Below, one piece after another: positions 16,990 through 24,620 of a stretch of 64,000 nt of DNA (position 1 is the stretch's first letter; each line of letters opens with the position of its first letter). A program made the position numbers and the translations under genes. This DNA comes from an uncultured Roseateles sp. (GTDB taxonomy: Bacteria; Pseudomonadota; Gammaproteobacteria; Burkholderiales; Burkholderiaceae_C): contig NZ_CAJYPS010000034.1 in the NCBI RefSeq assembly GCF_913777145.1, positions 186,001-250,000 on the forward strand, given 5' to 3'. The notes under the pieces were generated by a model. It saw nothing but the letters and a program-made list of their open reading frames with translations. It did no database searches and was not told the origin of the DNA.

Positions 16990-17900
16990 GCGGAAGCTCC
17001 CTGCATGATTTCCAAGAACACGTCCTCCAGATCGGCGCGGCCGATCTCCAGGTCCTCGATGACGCAGCCGGCCGCGCGCAGCGCCGCCAGCGTGGTCTCC
17101 ACTTCCGCCGCGTCATGCGCGGTCACCTGCACGATGCGCCCGGTCACACGCGCCCGCGCCGCCACCTCGGCCGGCAGGGCTGCATCCGTCTTGAAGCGCA
17201 GCATGGTGGCCGCGCGGCCGCTGAGCAGCGCGGAGGTGCGGTCCAGCGCGACGATGCGGCCGGCCTTCATCATCGCGATGCGCTGGCACAGCGCCTCGGC
17301 CTCTTCCAGGTAGTGCGTGGTCAGCAGCACCGCATGGCCCTGCTTGTTGAGGCGGGACACGAACTGCCACAGCGTCTGGCGCAGTTCCACGTCCACACCG
17401 GCCGTGGGCTCGTCCAGCACGATGACCGGCGGCCGGTGCACCAGCGCCTGCGCGACCAGCACGCGGCGCTTCATGCCGCCGGACAGCTGGCGCATATTGG
17501 CGTGGGCCTTGTCGGCCAGGCCCAGGCTTTCCAGCAGCTCGTCTATCCAGGCGTCGTTGCTCTGCACGCCGAAGTAGCCGCTCTGTATGCGCAGCGTCTC
17601 GCGCACGCTGAAGAAGGGGTCGAACACCAGCTCCTGCGGCACCACGCCCAGCGCCTTGCGCGCGGCGGCGTAGTCGTCCACCACGTCATGGCCCATCACG
17701 CGCACCCGCCCTTCGCTGGCGCGGGCCAGGCCCGCGAGCACGCTGATCAGCGTGGTCTTGCCGGCGCCGTTGGGGCCCAGCAGGCCGAAGAACTCGCCGG
17801 GCTGGATGTCGAAGCTGACGCCATCCAGCGCCCTGACCTGCCCTCCGCGGTATGTCTTCTTGACGTTTTCGAATGAGATCGCGGGCGTTGGGCTCGGCAT
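16986..17900 (-). CDS. ABC exporter ATP-binding protein
   Basis: A 304-residue ATPase that powers the ABC-2 permease downstream. Walker A is LGPNGAGKTT at about residues 39-48, the signature is LSGGMKRRVLVAQAL, and Walker B is VIVLDEPTAGVD, followed by the switch His in LLTTHYLEEAEAL. The last 80 residues (DRTSALLSGRAATMLRF and on) form the regulatory tail of the DrrA/YadG group. A TetR gene is divergent, 63 bases away. Confidence 0.93.
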   Translation of the reverse strand: MPSPTPAISFENVKKTYRGGQVRALDGVSFDIQPGEFFGLLGPNGAGKTTLISVLAGLARASEGRVRVMGHDVVDDYAAARKALGVVPQELVFDPFFSVRETLRIQSGYFGVQSNDAWIDELLESLGLADKAHANMRQLSGGMKRRVLVAQALVHRPPVIVLDEPTAGVDVELRQTLWQFVSRLNKQGHAVLLTTHYLEEAEALCQRIAMMKAGRIVALDRTSALLSGRAATMLRFKTDAALPAEVAARARVTGRIVQVTAHDAAEVETTLAALRAAGCVIEDLEIGRADLEDVFLEIMQGASA

Positions 17901-17963
17901 AGAGGCAAGATTTTAGGAGCGCCCACTGGCGGCCGCTCGATCGCTGCCAGAATGCCCCGCTGC

Positions 17964-18632
17964 ATGGCCAGCCCAAAGAAACCCCGCCGTACCGCCGAGC
18001 GCATCCTGGAGACCACGCTCCAGCTGTTCAATGCCTTCGGCGAGCCCAATGTGTCGACCACGCTGATCTCGGCGGAGCTGCACATCAGCCCGGGCAATCT
18101 GTACTACCACTTCCCGGCCAAGGACGAGCTGGTCAATGCGCTGTTCAACCGCTACGAGCAGGAGCTGGCGGAGCTGCTGGCCGCGTCCGACAACGTGCGC
18201 CATGTGGAGGACGCCTGGCTGTTCCTGCACATGCTGTTCGAGCTGATCTGGAAGTACCGCTTCCTGTACCGCGACCTCAACGACCTGCTGTTCAAGAACC
18301 GCCGGCTGGAGACGCATTTCCAGGATCTGCTGGGCGCCAAGGAGCAGGCGATGCGCCAGCTGCTGTCGGGCCTGCACCTGGGCGGCGCGCTGAAGATGGA
18401 GCTGCGCGAGGCCGCGCCCACCGCCAGCTCCATGGTGGTGGTGCTGTCCTACTGGCTGAGCTTCGAGTACGTGCGCAACCCGCGCCGCGCGCTGGAGCCC
18501 GAACTGGCCGGCCAGGCACTGCTGCGCGGGGCCTTCCACGTGCTGAGCCTGCTGCTACCCTATCTGGAGCCGGACTCCAAAGAACACCTCTTCCAACTGG
18601 CCGGCCGCTACCAGAGCCCACCCACATCCTGA
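17964..18632 (+). CDS. TetR family transcriptional regulator
   Basis: A 222-residue regulator. Residues near the N terminus, RRTAERILETTLQLFNAFGEPNVSTTLISAELHIS, then PGNLYYHFPAKDELVNALF, form the TetR helix-turn-helix; the rest is the helical ligand domain. ATG 17964 is preferred, although ATG 17952 in the same frame would add four residues. The gene is divergent from the ABC exporter and could control it; a TPR-like gene follows on the same strand ten bases after its stop. Confidence 0.9.
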   Translation: MASPKKPRRTAERILETTLQLFNAFGEPNVSTTLISAELHISPGNLYYHFPAKDELVNALFNRYEQELAELLAASDNVRHVEDAWLFLHMLFELIWKYRFLYRDLNDLLFKNRRLETHFQDLLGAKEQAMRQLLSGLHLGGALKMELREAAPTASSMVVVLSYWLSFEYVRNPRRALEPELAGQALLRGAFHVLSLLLPYLEPDSKEHLFQLAGRYQSPPTS

Positions 18633-18642
18633 CGGAGACAGC

Positions 18643-19419
18643 ATGGCCAAGTGGACCGCCTTCCCCTATGACAACGCAGGCCTGGTCTACACCCCGGCCA
18701 CGCTGAAGAAACACTGGAGCCGGTTGCATGCCGGCGATGCCGAGCCCTGGCCCCAGGACAAGGCGGTGCAGCAGGCCTGGATCCACTTCCATGCCGGCGA
18801 ATTCCAGGCCGCGTTCGACGCGGGTCTTGCGGCCGGCGGCGCCGGCGTCACGGTCGCGAACAAGGCCCAGGCCATCTACGCCACCTACGTCGAGAAGAAG
18901 GAAAAGACCAAGCTCGAGATGTTCCTCTCGGTGGCCGAGCGCGCCCAGGCCCAGCAGGCCGAGGCGCCGGACTGCGCCAATGCCTGGTACTGGCAGGCCT
19001 ATGCACTGGGGCGCTACGGCCAGGGCATCAGCGTGACCCAGGCGCTGGCCCAGGGCCTGGGCGGCAAGATCAAGCAGGCGCTGGAGCGCACCATCGCGCT
19101 GGCCCCCAAGCACGCGGACGCCCACATCGCGCTGGGCACCTTCCACGCCGAGGTGATCGACAAGGTCGGCAAGCTGCTGGGCAAGACCCAGGGCGCCGAC
19201 ACGGCCACCGGCCTGCGCATGTTCGAGCAGGCGCTCAAGCTCAACCCGGGCAGCGCGATCGCGATGATCGAGCGCGCCAACGGCCTGGTGATGCTGGAGG
19301 GCGACAAGCGCCTGCCCGAGGCCGAGAAGCTCTACGAGGCGGCCGCGGCCCGCGAGCCCATGGACGCGATGGAGTTGCTGGACATCGAGCTGGCCCGCGC
19401 CGAGCTGGCCGACGAGTAA
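18643..19419 (+). CDS. TPR-like protein of unknown role
   Basis: A 258-residue cytoplasmic protein made of helical pairs that resemble tetratricopeptide repeats: AWIHFHAGEFQAAFDAGLAA, the segment NAWYWQAYALGRYGQG, IALAPKHADAHIALGTFHAEV and FEQALKLNPGSAIAMIERANG. It has no signal peptide or catalytic motif. ATG 18643 is preceded by GGAGACAGC. It follows the TetR gene closely and may be co-transcribed. It likely acts through protein contacts. Confidence 0.75.
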   Translation: MAKWTAFPYDNAGLVYTPATLKKHWSRLHAGDAEPWPQDKAVQQAWIHFHAGEFQAAFDAGLAAGGAGVTVANKAQAIYATYVEKKEKTKLEMFLSVAERAQAQQAEAPDCANAWYWQAYALGRYGQGISVTQALAQGLGGKIKQALERTIALAPKHADAHIALGTFHAEVIDKVGKLLGKTQGADTATGLRMFEQALKLNPGSAIAMIERANGLVMLEGDKRLPEAEKLYEAAAAREPMDAMELLDIELARAELADE

Positions 19420-19432
19420 ACGCAGCGGCCGC

Positions 19433-19448
19433 CGTGACAAATGTCACG
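19433..19448. promoter_or_regulatory. Palindrome CGTGAC-AAAT-GTCACG upstream of a small secreted protein
   Basis: A perfect 6-bp inverted repeat with a 4-base spacer, 126 bases before the start codon at 19574. It could be an operator for a dimeric regulator or a short hairpin after the TPR-like gene. There is no T tract, which favours the operator reading. Confidence 0.45.
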
Positions 19449-19573
19449 ACCTGACCCCGTGGCGCTGCGGGTTTACCTCAGGGCCTCACCCGCGCTTCAG
19501 GGATGGCAGCCGCACGGTCGCGGCGTAAGCTAAGCGCCATCCTTTCTTCATCTTCCTGCCGAGAGACCGCGCC

Positions 19574-19903
19574 ATGAAGTTCCTGATCCCCGCCCTCGCC
19601 GCCGTCGCCACCTTCGCCGCCCAGGCCGCCAGCCCGGCCACGCCCGAGCAGGCCGAGCTGCGCGCCGAGTGCGCCAAGAGCTACAGCGACACCAGCAGCG
19701 CCGCCATGCCCATGGCCGCCAACGAGTATCAGTTCGTCTACTCCGGCGGCAAGTACAAGGGCGAGGCCCGCCCCGGCAAGCTGCTGCCCTGCACCGAGCA
19801 GCAATACGTCGCCTATCTGGACAACAAGGCCGACCCGTCCAAGGTGATGGCCGCCTACCCGACGGCCGCCGGTCGCCCCACGGCCAAGAAGAAGGCCCAG
19901 TAA
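19574..19903 (+). CDS. Small secreted protein, paralogue 1
   Basis: A 109-residue protein with a signal peptide (MKFLIPALAAVATFAAQAA). The mature part has two cysteines (LRAECAKSY and LLPCTEQQY) and ends in KVMAAYPTAAGRPTAKKKA. Its paralogue at 20030 has the same order of elements, so they probably arose by tandem duplication. I do not recognise the family. A TAAGCT box at 19526-19531 is a possible -10 element. A strong terminator follows at 19946. Confidence 0.75.
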   Translation: MKFLIPALAAVATFAAQAASPATPEQAELRAECAKSYSDTSSAAMPMAANEYQFVYSGGKYKGEARPGKLLPCTEQQYVAYLDNKADPSKVMAAYPTAAGRPTAKKKAQ

Positions 19904-19945
19904 AGACGGCCACCGAGCCCGGCCGCTGCGGCGGCCCCTCCCCCT

Positions 19946-19975
19946 AAGGCGCTCCCCCGGAGCGCCTTTGTTTTT
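19946..19975 (+). terminator. Rho-independent terminator
   Basis: AAGGCGCTCC at 19946-19955 pairs perfectly with GGAGCGCCTT at 19959-19968, with a three-base loop, and is followed by TGTTTTTG. This is the best intrinsic terminator in the window and ends the transcript of the first secreted paralogue. Confidence 0.85.
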
Positions 19976-20029
19976 GCGCTCCACCCTCTTAAGCTTCAGC
20001 GTGCCGTCGTCCACCCGCTGGAGCTGCCC

Positions 20030-20368
20030 ATGAAGGCCTGGATCGCGCTGATCGCCACCGCCTGCGGCCTCGCGGCCATCGCGCAGGACCAGTCCGCCGC
20101 CGCCCAGGCGCAGTTGCGCGCCGGTTGTGCGCAGAACTACGCCAGCTACCTCGCCTACTACCCACTGGGCACCAAGAAGAGCTATCAGTTCGCCGGCGAG
20201 CGCATCCCGGGCGACACCCGCCACTACGCCGACGCGCCCGCCTGCAACGAAGCCCAGTTCGCGCTCTACCTGGACCGGGCCGATCCCGCGCTGGTGATGG
20301 CGGCCTACCCCAGCGCCGCCGGCCGGCCCCAGGCGCCGGCCCGCGCGCCGTCCGCGCCGCGGCGCTGA
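20030..20368 (+). CDS. Small secreted protein, paralogue 2
   Basis: A 112-residue protein with a signal peptide ending near AIAQD. The mature sequence matches the paralogue at 19574 in the first cysteine (LRAGCAQNY), a YQF segment (KKSYQFAGER), the second cysteine (APACNEAQF) and the tail LVMAAYPSAAGRP. A Pro/Ala/Arg-rich end follows. GGAG precedes ATG 20030. Function is unknown. Confidence 0.75.
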   Translation: MKAWIALIATACGLAAIAQDQSAAAQAQLRAGCAQNYASYLAYYPLGTKKSYQFAGERIPGDTRHYADAPACNEAQFALYLDRADPALVMAAYPSAAGRPQAPARAPSAPRR

Positions 20369-20375
20369 AGGCCGC

Positions 20376-21809
20376 TCAGGCGGCGGACTCGCCCCAGGGC
20401 AGCATCAGCGACAGCAGCAGCAGCTTGTCGAACTCCGGCGCAAAGCCGGCCACCACCGTCTCGGGGTCGGGGCACAGGCCGCGGTCGGTGACCAGGCCGA
20501 ACTGCACGCGGCCCGCATAGGTCAGGATGCTCAGCCCCACGCCTATGCCGCCGGACTGCGGCACCCAGAACATCACCTGCTCCACCGTCGAGCCGCAGAA
20601 CTTCAGCGGCCGCTCGGGCCCCGGCACATTGGTCATCACCGCGGTGGCCTTCTTCGCGAAGATGTTCAGCATCGCGTGCTGCACCGGCTTGATCAGCAGG
20701 CCGGCCACCGACAGCAGCCCAAAGGCCATCACCGGCTGGAAGCTGCCCTTGAGCTCGGCCATGCGGGCCCGCACCGCGTAGAGCCGCTCCAGCGGGTTCT
20801 CTATACCCACCGGCAGCACCAGCGGCACCAGGCCAAAGCGGTTGCCCAGCTGCCAGGCGTCCTCCAGCGGTCGCAGGTTCACCGGCACCATCGCGCGGAT
20901 TTCCTTGCCCGCCGTGTCCTCGCCATGGGCGCGCAGGTACTGGCCGATGGCGCCGGCCGCACAGGCCAGCAGCACGTCGTTGATGGACGCGCCCAACGCC
21001 TTGCCCACCGCACGCACCTCGTCCAGCGCCAGGCTGCTGTCCCAGGCCACGCGCTTGCGCGGGCCGGGCTGGCCCTTGAGCCGCGTGGGCGAGTCGTCCG
21101 GCATCAGCGCGAACGCGGCCACATCGGACACCGCCTGGTAGCCCAGCCGCGCCATCTCCAGCGAGGCGTCCACCGGCGCGCCGGCGTTCTTCATCGCATC
21201 CACGCCGCGCGACAGGCCCGCGCCGGTCAGGCCTATGGCCTTGACCGTGAGGTTGGACAGCGGCCGCAGAAAGGCGTCCAGCAGCCAGTCGGGCGACTCG
21301 GGCTCGGCCGTTGCGCGCCGCTGCGGCGGCGGTTGGCCATCGTCGGTGATGGACAGCATCACCGCGATCAAGGCGATGCCGTCGGCAATGCAGTGATGCA
21401 CCCGCACGATCAGCGCGCTGCTGCCATCGCCCATGTCCTCGATGAGCTGCATCTGCCAGAGCGGTCGCGCCATGTCCAGCGGCTGCGAGCACAGCTCGGC
21501 CACGCGCTCGCGCAGCACATCCGCGCGGCTCTGGCCGCGCAGCGGCAGCGGCAGCTCGGCGATCACGTGGTGGGCGATGTCGAACTCGCGGTCCAGCACC
21601 CACTGCGCGCCCAGCACGCTGTCCTCCACCACCTTCTGGCGAAAGCGCGGGTACTTCAGCAGGCGCTCCGCCACGCGCTCGCGCAGTGCCTGCAATGCGA
21701 TGCCGGGGCGCAGGGACCAGACCCCGACGATCATCATCAGATTGGCCTCGGTGTCCATGCGCAGCCAGGCGTGATCCACCCTGGACATGCGTTCGCTGCT
21801 GTGACCCAA
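20376..21809 (-). CDS. Wax ester synthase / diacylglycerol acyltransferase family protein
   Basis: A 477-residue acyltransferase of the WS/DGAT family, which makes wax esters or triacylglycerol from acyl-CoA. The catalytic motif HHCIADGIAL (HHxxxDG) lies in the N-terminal half, after PLWQMQLIEDM; the C-terminal domain has FNVPGPERPLKFCG-like sequence in TNVPGPERPLKFCG. I prefer TTG 21809 because GAGGAG is six bases before it; ATG 21788 starts at the family-like MSRVDHAWLRMD. An acyl-CoA-binding protein is divergent, 98 bases away. The two together suggest neutral-lipid synthesis. Confidence 0.92.
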   Translation of the reverse strand: MGHSSERMSRVDHAWLRMDTEANLMMIVGVWSLRPGIALQALRERVAERLLKYPRFRQKVVEDSVLGAQWVLDREFDIAHHVIAELPLPLRGQSRADVLRERVAELCSQPLDMARPLWQMQLIEDMGDGSSALIVRVHHCIADGIALIAVMLSITDDGQPPPQRRATAEPESPDWLLDAFLRPLSNLTVKAIGLTGAGLSRGVDAMKNAGAPVDASLEMARLGYQAVSDVAAFALMPDDSPTRLKGQPGPRKRVAWDSSLALDEVRAVGKALGASINDVLLACAAGAIGQYLRAHGEDTAGKEIRAMVPVNLRPLEDAWQLGNRFGLVPLVLPVGIENPLERLYAVRARMAELKGSFQPVMAFGLLSVAGLLIKPVQHAMLNIFAKKATAVMTNVPGPERPLKFCGSTVEQVMFWVPQSGGIGVGLSILTYAGRVQFGLVTDRGLCPDPETVVAGFAPEFDKLLLLSLMLPWGESAA

Positions 21810-21907
21810 ACCCGTCTCCTCGCCACGATGTCGCGGACCTACACTCGGCGGCCCTGTCGGTCGATTGTCACCAGATCGACGCCCCCGCATCAGCCCCGGA
21901 GAACCCC

Positions 21908-22159
21908 GTGAGCCTCAAGGACCAATTCGACGCCGCCGTCGCCGCCTCCAAATCCCTGCCCGAGCGTCCGGACAACATGACGCTGCTGAAGATCTATGCG
22001 CTGTTCAAGCAGGCCAGCGCGGGTGATGTCGAGGGCTCGCGCCCGGGCTTCACCGACATGGTGGGCCGCGCGAAGTGGGATGCCTGGAACGAGCTCAAGG
22101 GCACCTCGGCCGATGACGCGATGCAGCAATACATCGACCTGATCGAATCGCTGAAGTAA
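21908..22159 (+). CDS. Acyl-CoA-binding protein
   Basis: An 83-residue protein of the four-helix ACBP family, which binds long-chain acyl-CoA. Typical parts are LKDQFDAAVAASKSLPERP, then LLKIYALFKQASAGDV with the conserved Lys and Tyr, and KWDAWNELKG. Start GTG 21908 is supported by GGAGA upstream. It is divergent from the WS/DGAT gene and may supply its substrate. A terminator follows at 22175. Confidence 0.95.
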   Translation: MSLKDQFDAAVAASKSLPERPDNMTLLKIYALFKQASAGDVEGSRPGFTDMVGRAKWDAWNELKGTSADDAMQQYIDLIESLK

Positions 22160-22174
22160 GCCCTCGGGCTGCAG

Positions 22175-22202
22175 ACGGCCTCCCACACGGGAGGCCGTTT
22201 TT
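22175..22202 (+). terminator. Rho-independent terminator after the acyl-CoA-binding protein gene
   Basis: ACGGCCTCCC at 22175-22184 pairs with GGGAGGCCGT at 22189-22198 around ACAC, and TTTTC follows. A strong bidirectional hairpin with a T tract on the plus strand, placed between two convergent genes. Confidence 0.85.
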
Positions 22203-22216
22203 CATGGTGCCGGCAC

Positions 22217-22540
22217 TCAGGCCGGCTTGCCCTTGGCGGACGGCTTCTTCTGGCCGGCCAGCAGCGCGTCCAGCTGCTGCTCGATCTCGGCCTCGATGCT
22301 GGCCTTGAACGCCCCCATCAGAAAGCCCAGCTGCGCCTGCAGCTCGAAATGGTCGGCCGCGACCGTCAGCTCGCCCTTCACGCCCGAACGGCAGAACTCG
22401 ACGGTGTCGCCGTCATCGCCTTCGTGCACGGTGCAGGCCATGTCGAACTTCTGCTCCAGCTGCTCGGCCCAGTGCCAGGCGATCTCGCGGGCCTTGGCCA
22501 GGCCCAGCTGGTGCTCTCGGTGGATATGAATCTCGGCCAT
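22217..22540 (-). CDS. Polyhydroxyalkanoic acid system family protein
   Basis: A 107-residue protein of the PHA_gran_rgn family, found near PHA genes or granule surfaces, with unclear molecular role. The sequence IHIHREHQLGLAKAREIAWHWAEQL is the family start, with Lys/Ala-rich helices and a Lys-rich C-terminal tail. The start ATG 22540 has GGAGG upstream; longer starts lie in the promoter of the divergent aldo/keto reductase gene. Together with the WS/DGAT and ACBP it marks a storage-lipid neighbourhood. Confidence 0.85.
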   Translation of the reverse strand: MAEIHIHREHQLGLAKAREIAWHWAEQLEQKFDMACTVHEGDDGDTVEFCRSGVKGELTVAADHFELQAQLGFLMGAFKASIEAEIEQQLDALLAGQKKPSAKGKPA

Positions 22541-22622
22541 GGGGCCTCCTCGTGACAAGGCGCGCACTCTACGCCAGCGGCGTGCGGCATGATGCGCGCC
22601 TCCTGTCACACCCTCGCCACCC

Positions 22623-23579
22623 ATGAAGCTGCCGCTGAACGCCCACCTTGTCGATGCCTCCCCGCTGGTCTACGGCTGCATGGCCCTGGGCGGCGACTGG
22701 GGCGCCGCCGGCTACACCGAAGCCGACATCGCGCAGGCCCACGCGGCGGTCGAGGCGGCGCTGGACATAGGCATCACGCTGTTCGACCACGCCGACATCT
22801 ACCGCGGCGGCAAGGCCGAAGCGGTGTTCGGCGAGCTGCTCAAGCGCGACCCAGGCCTGCGCCGCCGCGTGCGCCTGCAGAGCAAGTGCGGCATACGCTT
22901 TGGCGACGGCACCCTGCCCGGCCGCTACGACCTCAGCGCCGAGCACATGCTGCGCAGCGTGGACGGCATCCTGCAGCGCCTGGGCGTGGAGCAGATAGAC
23001 ATCCTGCTGCTGCACCGCCCCGATGCGCTGATGGAGCCCGAGGAGATCGCCCACACCTTCGGCCGCCTGCAGGCGGCGGGCAAGGTGCGGCACCTGGGCG
23101 TGTCCAACATGCATGCGGCCCAGATGGCCTGGCTGCAGCGCGCGCTGCCCGAGCCGCTGGTGGTCAACCAGCTGGAGATCAGCCTGGCCAAGCTGGACGC
23201 CATCGACGCCGGCACCACCTTCAACGACGGCCAGGCCCACAGCCGGCCCGGCAGCCTGGCCTGGGCCGGCACGCTGGAATACGCGCAGCAGCACGGCCTG
23301 CAGCTGCAGGCCTGGAGCCCGCTGGCGCGCGGCGCCTTCAGCGACGCGGCGGCCTCGCCCGCGGCCGGCGTGGTACACGAGATCGCCGCCGCCCACGGCA
23401 GCACCGCCAGCGCGGTGCAGCTGGCCTGGCTGCTGCGCCACCCGGCGCGCCTGCAGCCGGTGCTGGGCACGGGCAACGCGGAGCGCATACGCGCCTGTGC
23501 GGACGCCACGCGGCTGCAACTGAGTCGCGATGAGTGGTATCGGCTCTATGTCGCGGCACGGGGCCAGGCCTTGCCCTAA
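22623..23579 (+). CDS. Aldo/keto reductase
   Basis: A 318-residue NADPH-dependent reductase of the YdhF type. The catalytic tetrad is Asp55, Tyr60, Lys88 and His131 (FDHADIYRGGKAE, the segment QSKCGIR, then LLLHRPD). The C-terminal VQLAWLLRHPARLQPVLGTG region binds NADPH. The substrate cannot be told from sequence. It is divergent from the PHA-system gene and followed by a DUF302 gene on the same strand after 33 bases. Confidence 0.93.
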   Translation: MKLPLNAHLVDASPLVYGCMALGGDWGAAGYTEADIAQAHAAVEAALDIGITLFDHADIYRGGKAEAVFGELLKRDPGLRRRVRLQSKCGIRFGDGTLPGRYDLSAEHMLRSVDGILQRLGVEQIDILLLHRPDALMEPEEIAHTFGRLQAAGKVRHLGVSNMHAAQMAWLQRALPEPLVVNQLEISLAKLDAIDAGTTFNDGQAHSRPGSLAWAGTLEYAQQHGLQLQAWSPLARGAFSDAAASPAAGVVHEIAAAHGSTASAVQLAWLLRHPARLQPVLGTGNAERIRACADATRLQLSRDEWYRLYVAARGQALP

Positions 23580-23612
23580 GCTGGGCGCCCCTAACGAAGC
23601 GTCCCGAGGCCC

Positions 23613-24065
23613 ATGAACAAGCTGATCTCCCGACTCGCCGCGCTGGCCCTGGCCTGTCTGGGCACGGCCCAGGCCGCGTCGGGCCTGGTCGACCTGCGCA
23701 GCCCGCTGAGCCCCGCGGCCACGATGGACCGGCTGGACGGCATCGTGCGCCAGCGCGGGCTGACCGTGTTCGCACGCATAGACCACGCGGCCGGCGCGGC
23801 CCAGGTCGGCCAGACGCTGCGCCCCACCGAGCTGCTGATCTTCGGCAACCCCAAGGGCGGCACACCCTTCATGCAGTGCGCGCAGTCCGTGGGGCTGGAC
23901 CTGCCGCTCAAGGCCTTGGTCTGGCAGGACGCGGCGGGCCAGGTCTGGCTCAGCTATGACGACCCGCTGGCCATTGCCAAACGCCATGGCGTGCCCGACT
24001 GCGAGGCCGCCCAGGCGCTCAGCAAGGCGCTGGCAGGCCTGGCCGCGGCCGCGGTCGCGCCCTGA
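23613..24065 (+). CDS. Secreted DUF302 family protein
   Basis: A 150-residue protein with a signal peptide (MNKLISRLAALALACLGTAQA). The DUF302 core is complete: TMDRLDGIVRQRGLTVFARIDHAAGA, then ELLIFGNPKGGTPFMQCAQSVGLDLPLKALVWQDA split by the family GNPKxGTP motif, ending LSYDDP. The role is unknown; the domain is small, periplasmic and often binds metals or acts under stress. A TAAGCT box lies 30 bases before ATG 23613. It converges with the GNAT gene. Confidence 0.88.
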   Translation: MNKLISRLAALALACLGTAQAASGLVDLRSPLSPAATMDRLDGIVRQRGLTVFARIDHAAGAAQVGQTLRPTELLIFGNPKGGTPFMQCAQSVGLDLPLKALVWQDAAGQVWLSYDDPLAIAKRHGVPDCEAAQALSKALAGLAAAAVAP

Positions 24066-24080
24066 GGCGAGGGGCGCCGC

Positions 24081-24620
24081 TCAGGCGCCCGCAGGCCGCA
24101 GCAGCGGCTGGCGCGGATGCAGCCGCGCCATCATCAGCACGTCTTCATAGACGCCGTTGCGCAGCGCGTCCGCGCGCAGCCGCCCCTCCAGCTCGAAGCC
24201 ATGGCGCTCGTAAAGCCTGATGGCGCGCGCGTTGTCGTGGAACACGGTCAGCTCCACGCGCAGGATCTGCGCCCAGTTGTCGGCGTAGTCCAGCAAGGCG
24301 GTCATCAGCGCCTGCCCCACGCCCTGGCCCTGGGCCGAGCGCGCCACCGTGATGCCCAGCGACATCACATGGCGACGCCGCACCGACGGGCCCACCGGAT
24401 GCAGGCCGGCCAGGCCCACCGGCCGGTCGCCCAGCACCGCGGCCAGCACGATCTCGTTGGAGCCCGGCGCCGGCGGGTTCATGCCGGCGATGCGCTGCGC
24501 CCACATCTCCTCGCTCGGATAGGGCAGCTGCAGCGTGCCGGCGAAGACCTCGGGGTCGGCGAACTGTTCGGCGATGGCGGCGGCATCAGCGGGTTTGACG
24601 CGGCGCAGGGTCAGGCTCAT
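24081..24620 (-). CDS. GNAT family N-acetyltransferase
   Basis: A 179-residue acetyltransferase of the GCN5 fold: SLTLRRVKPADAAAIAEQFAD at the N terminus, acetyl-CoA loop ARSAQGQGVGQALMTALLDYA, and the C-terminal NARAIRLYERHGFELEGRLR segment. The substrate is unknown; the group includes amino acid or antibiotic acetyltransferases. The start ATG 24620, preceded by GGAGAGCACCC, lies inside the 3' end of the aminopeptidase gene, an overlap of 35 bases that implies an operon. Confidence 0.9.
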   Translation of the reverse strand: MSLTLRRVKPADAAAIAEQFADPEVFAGTLQLPYPSEEMWAQRIAGMNPPAPGSNEIVLAAVLGDRPVGLAGLHPVGPSVRRRHVMSLGITVARSAQGQGVGQALMTALLDYADNWAQILRVELTVFHDNARAIRLYERHGFELEGRLRADALRNGVYEDVLMMARLHPRQPLLRPAGA

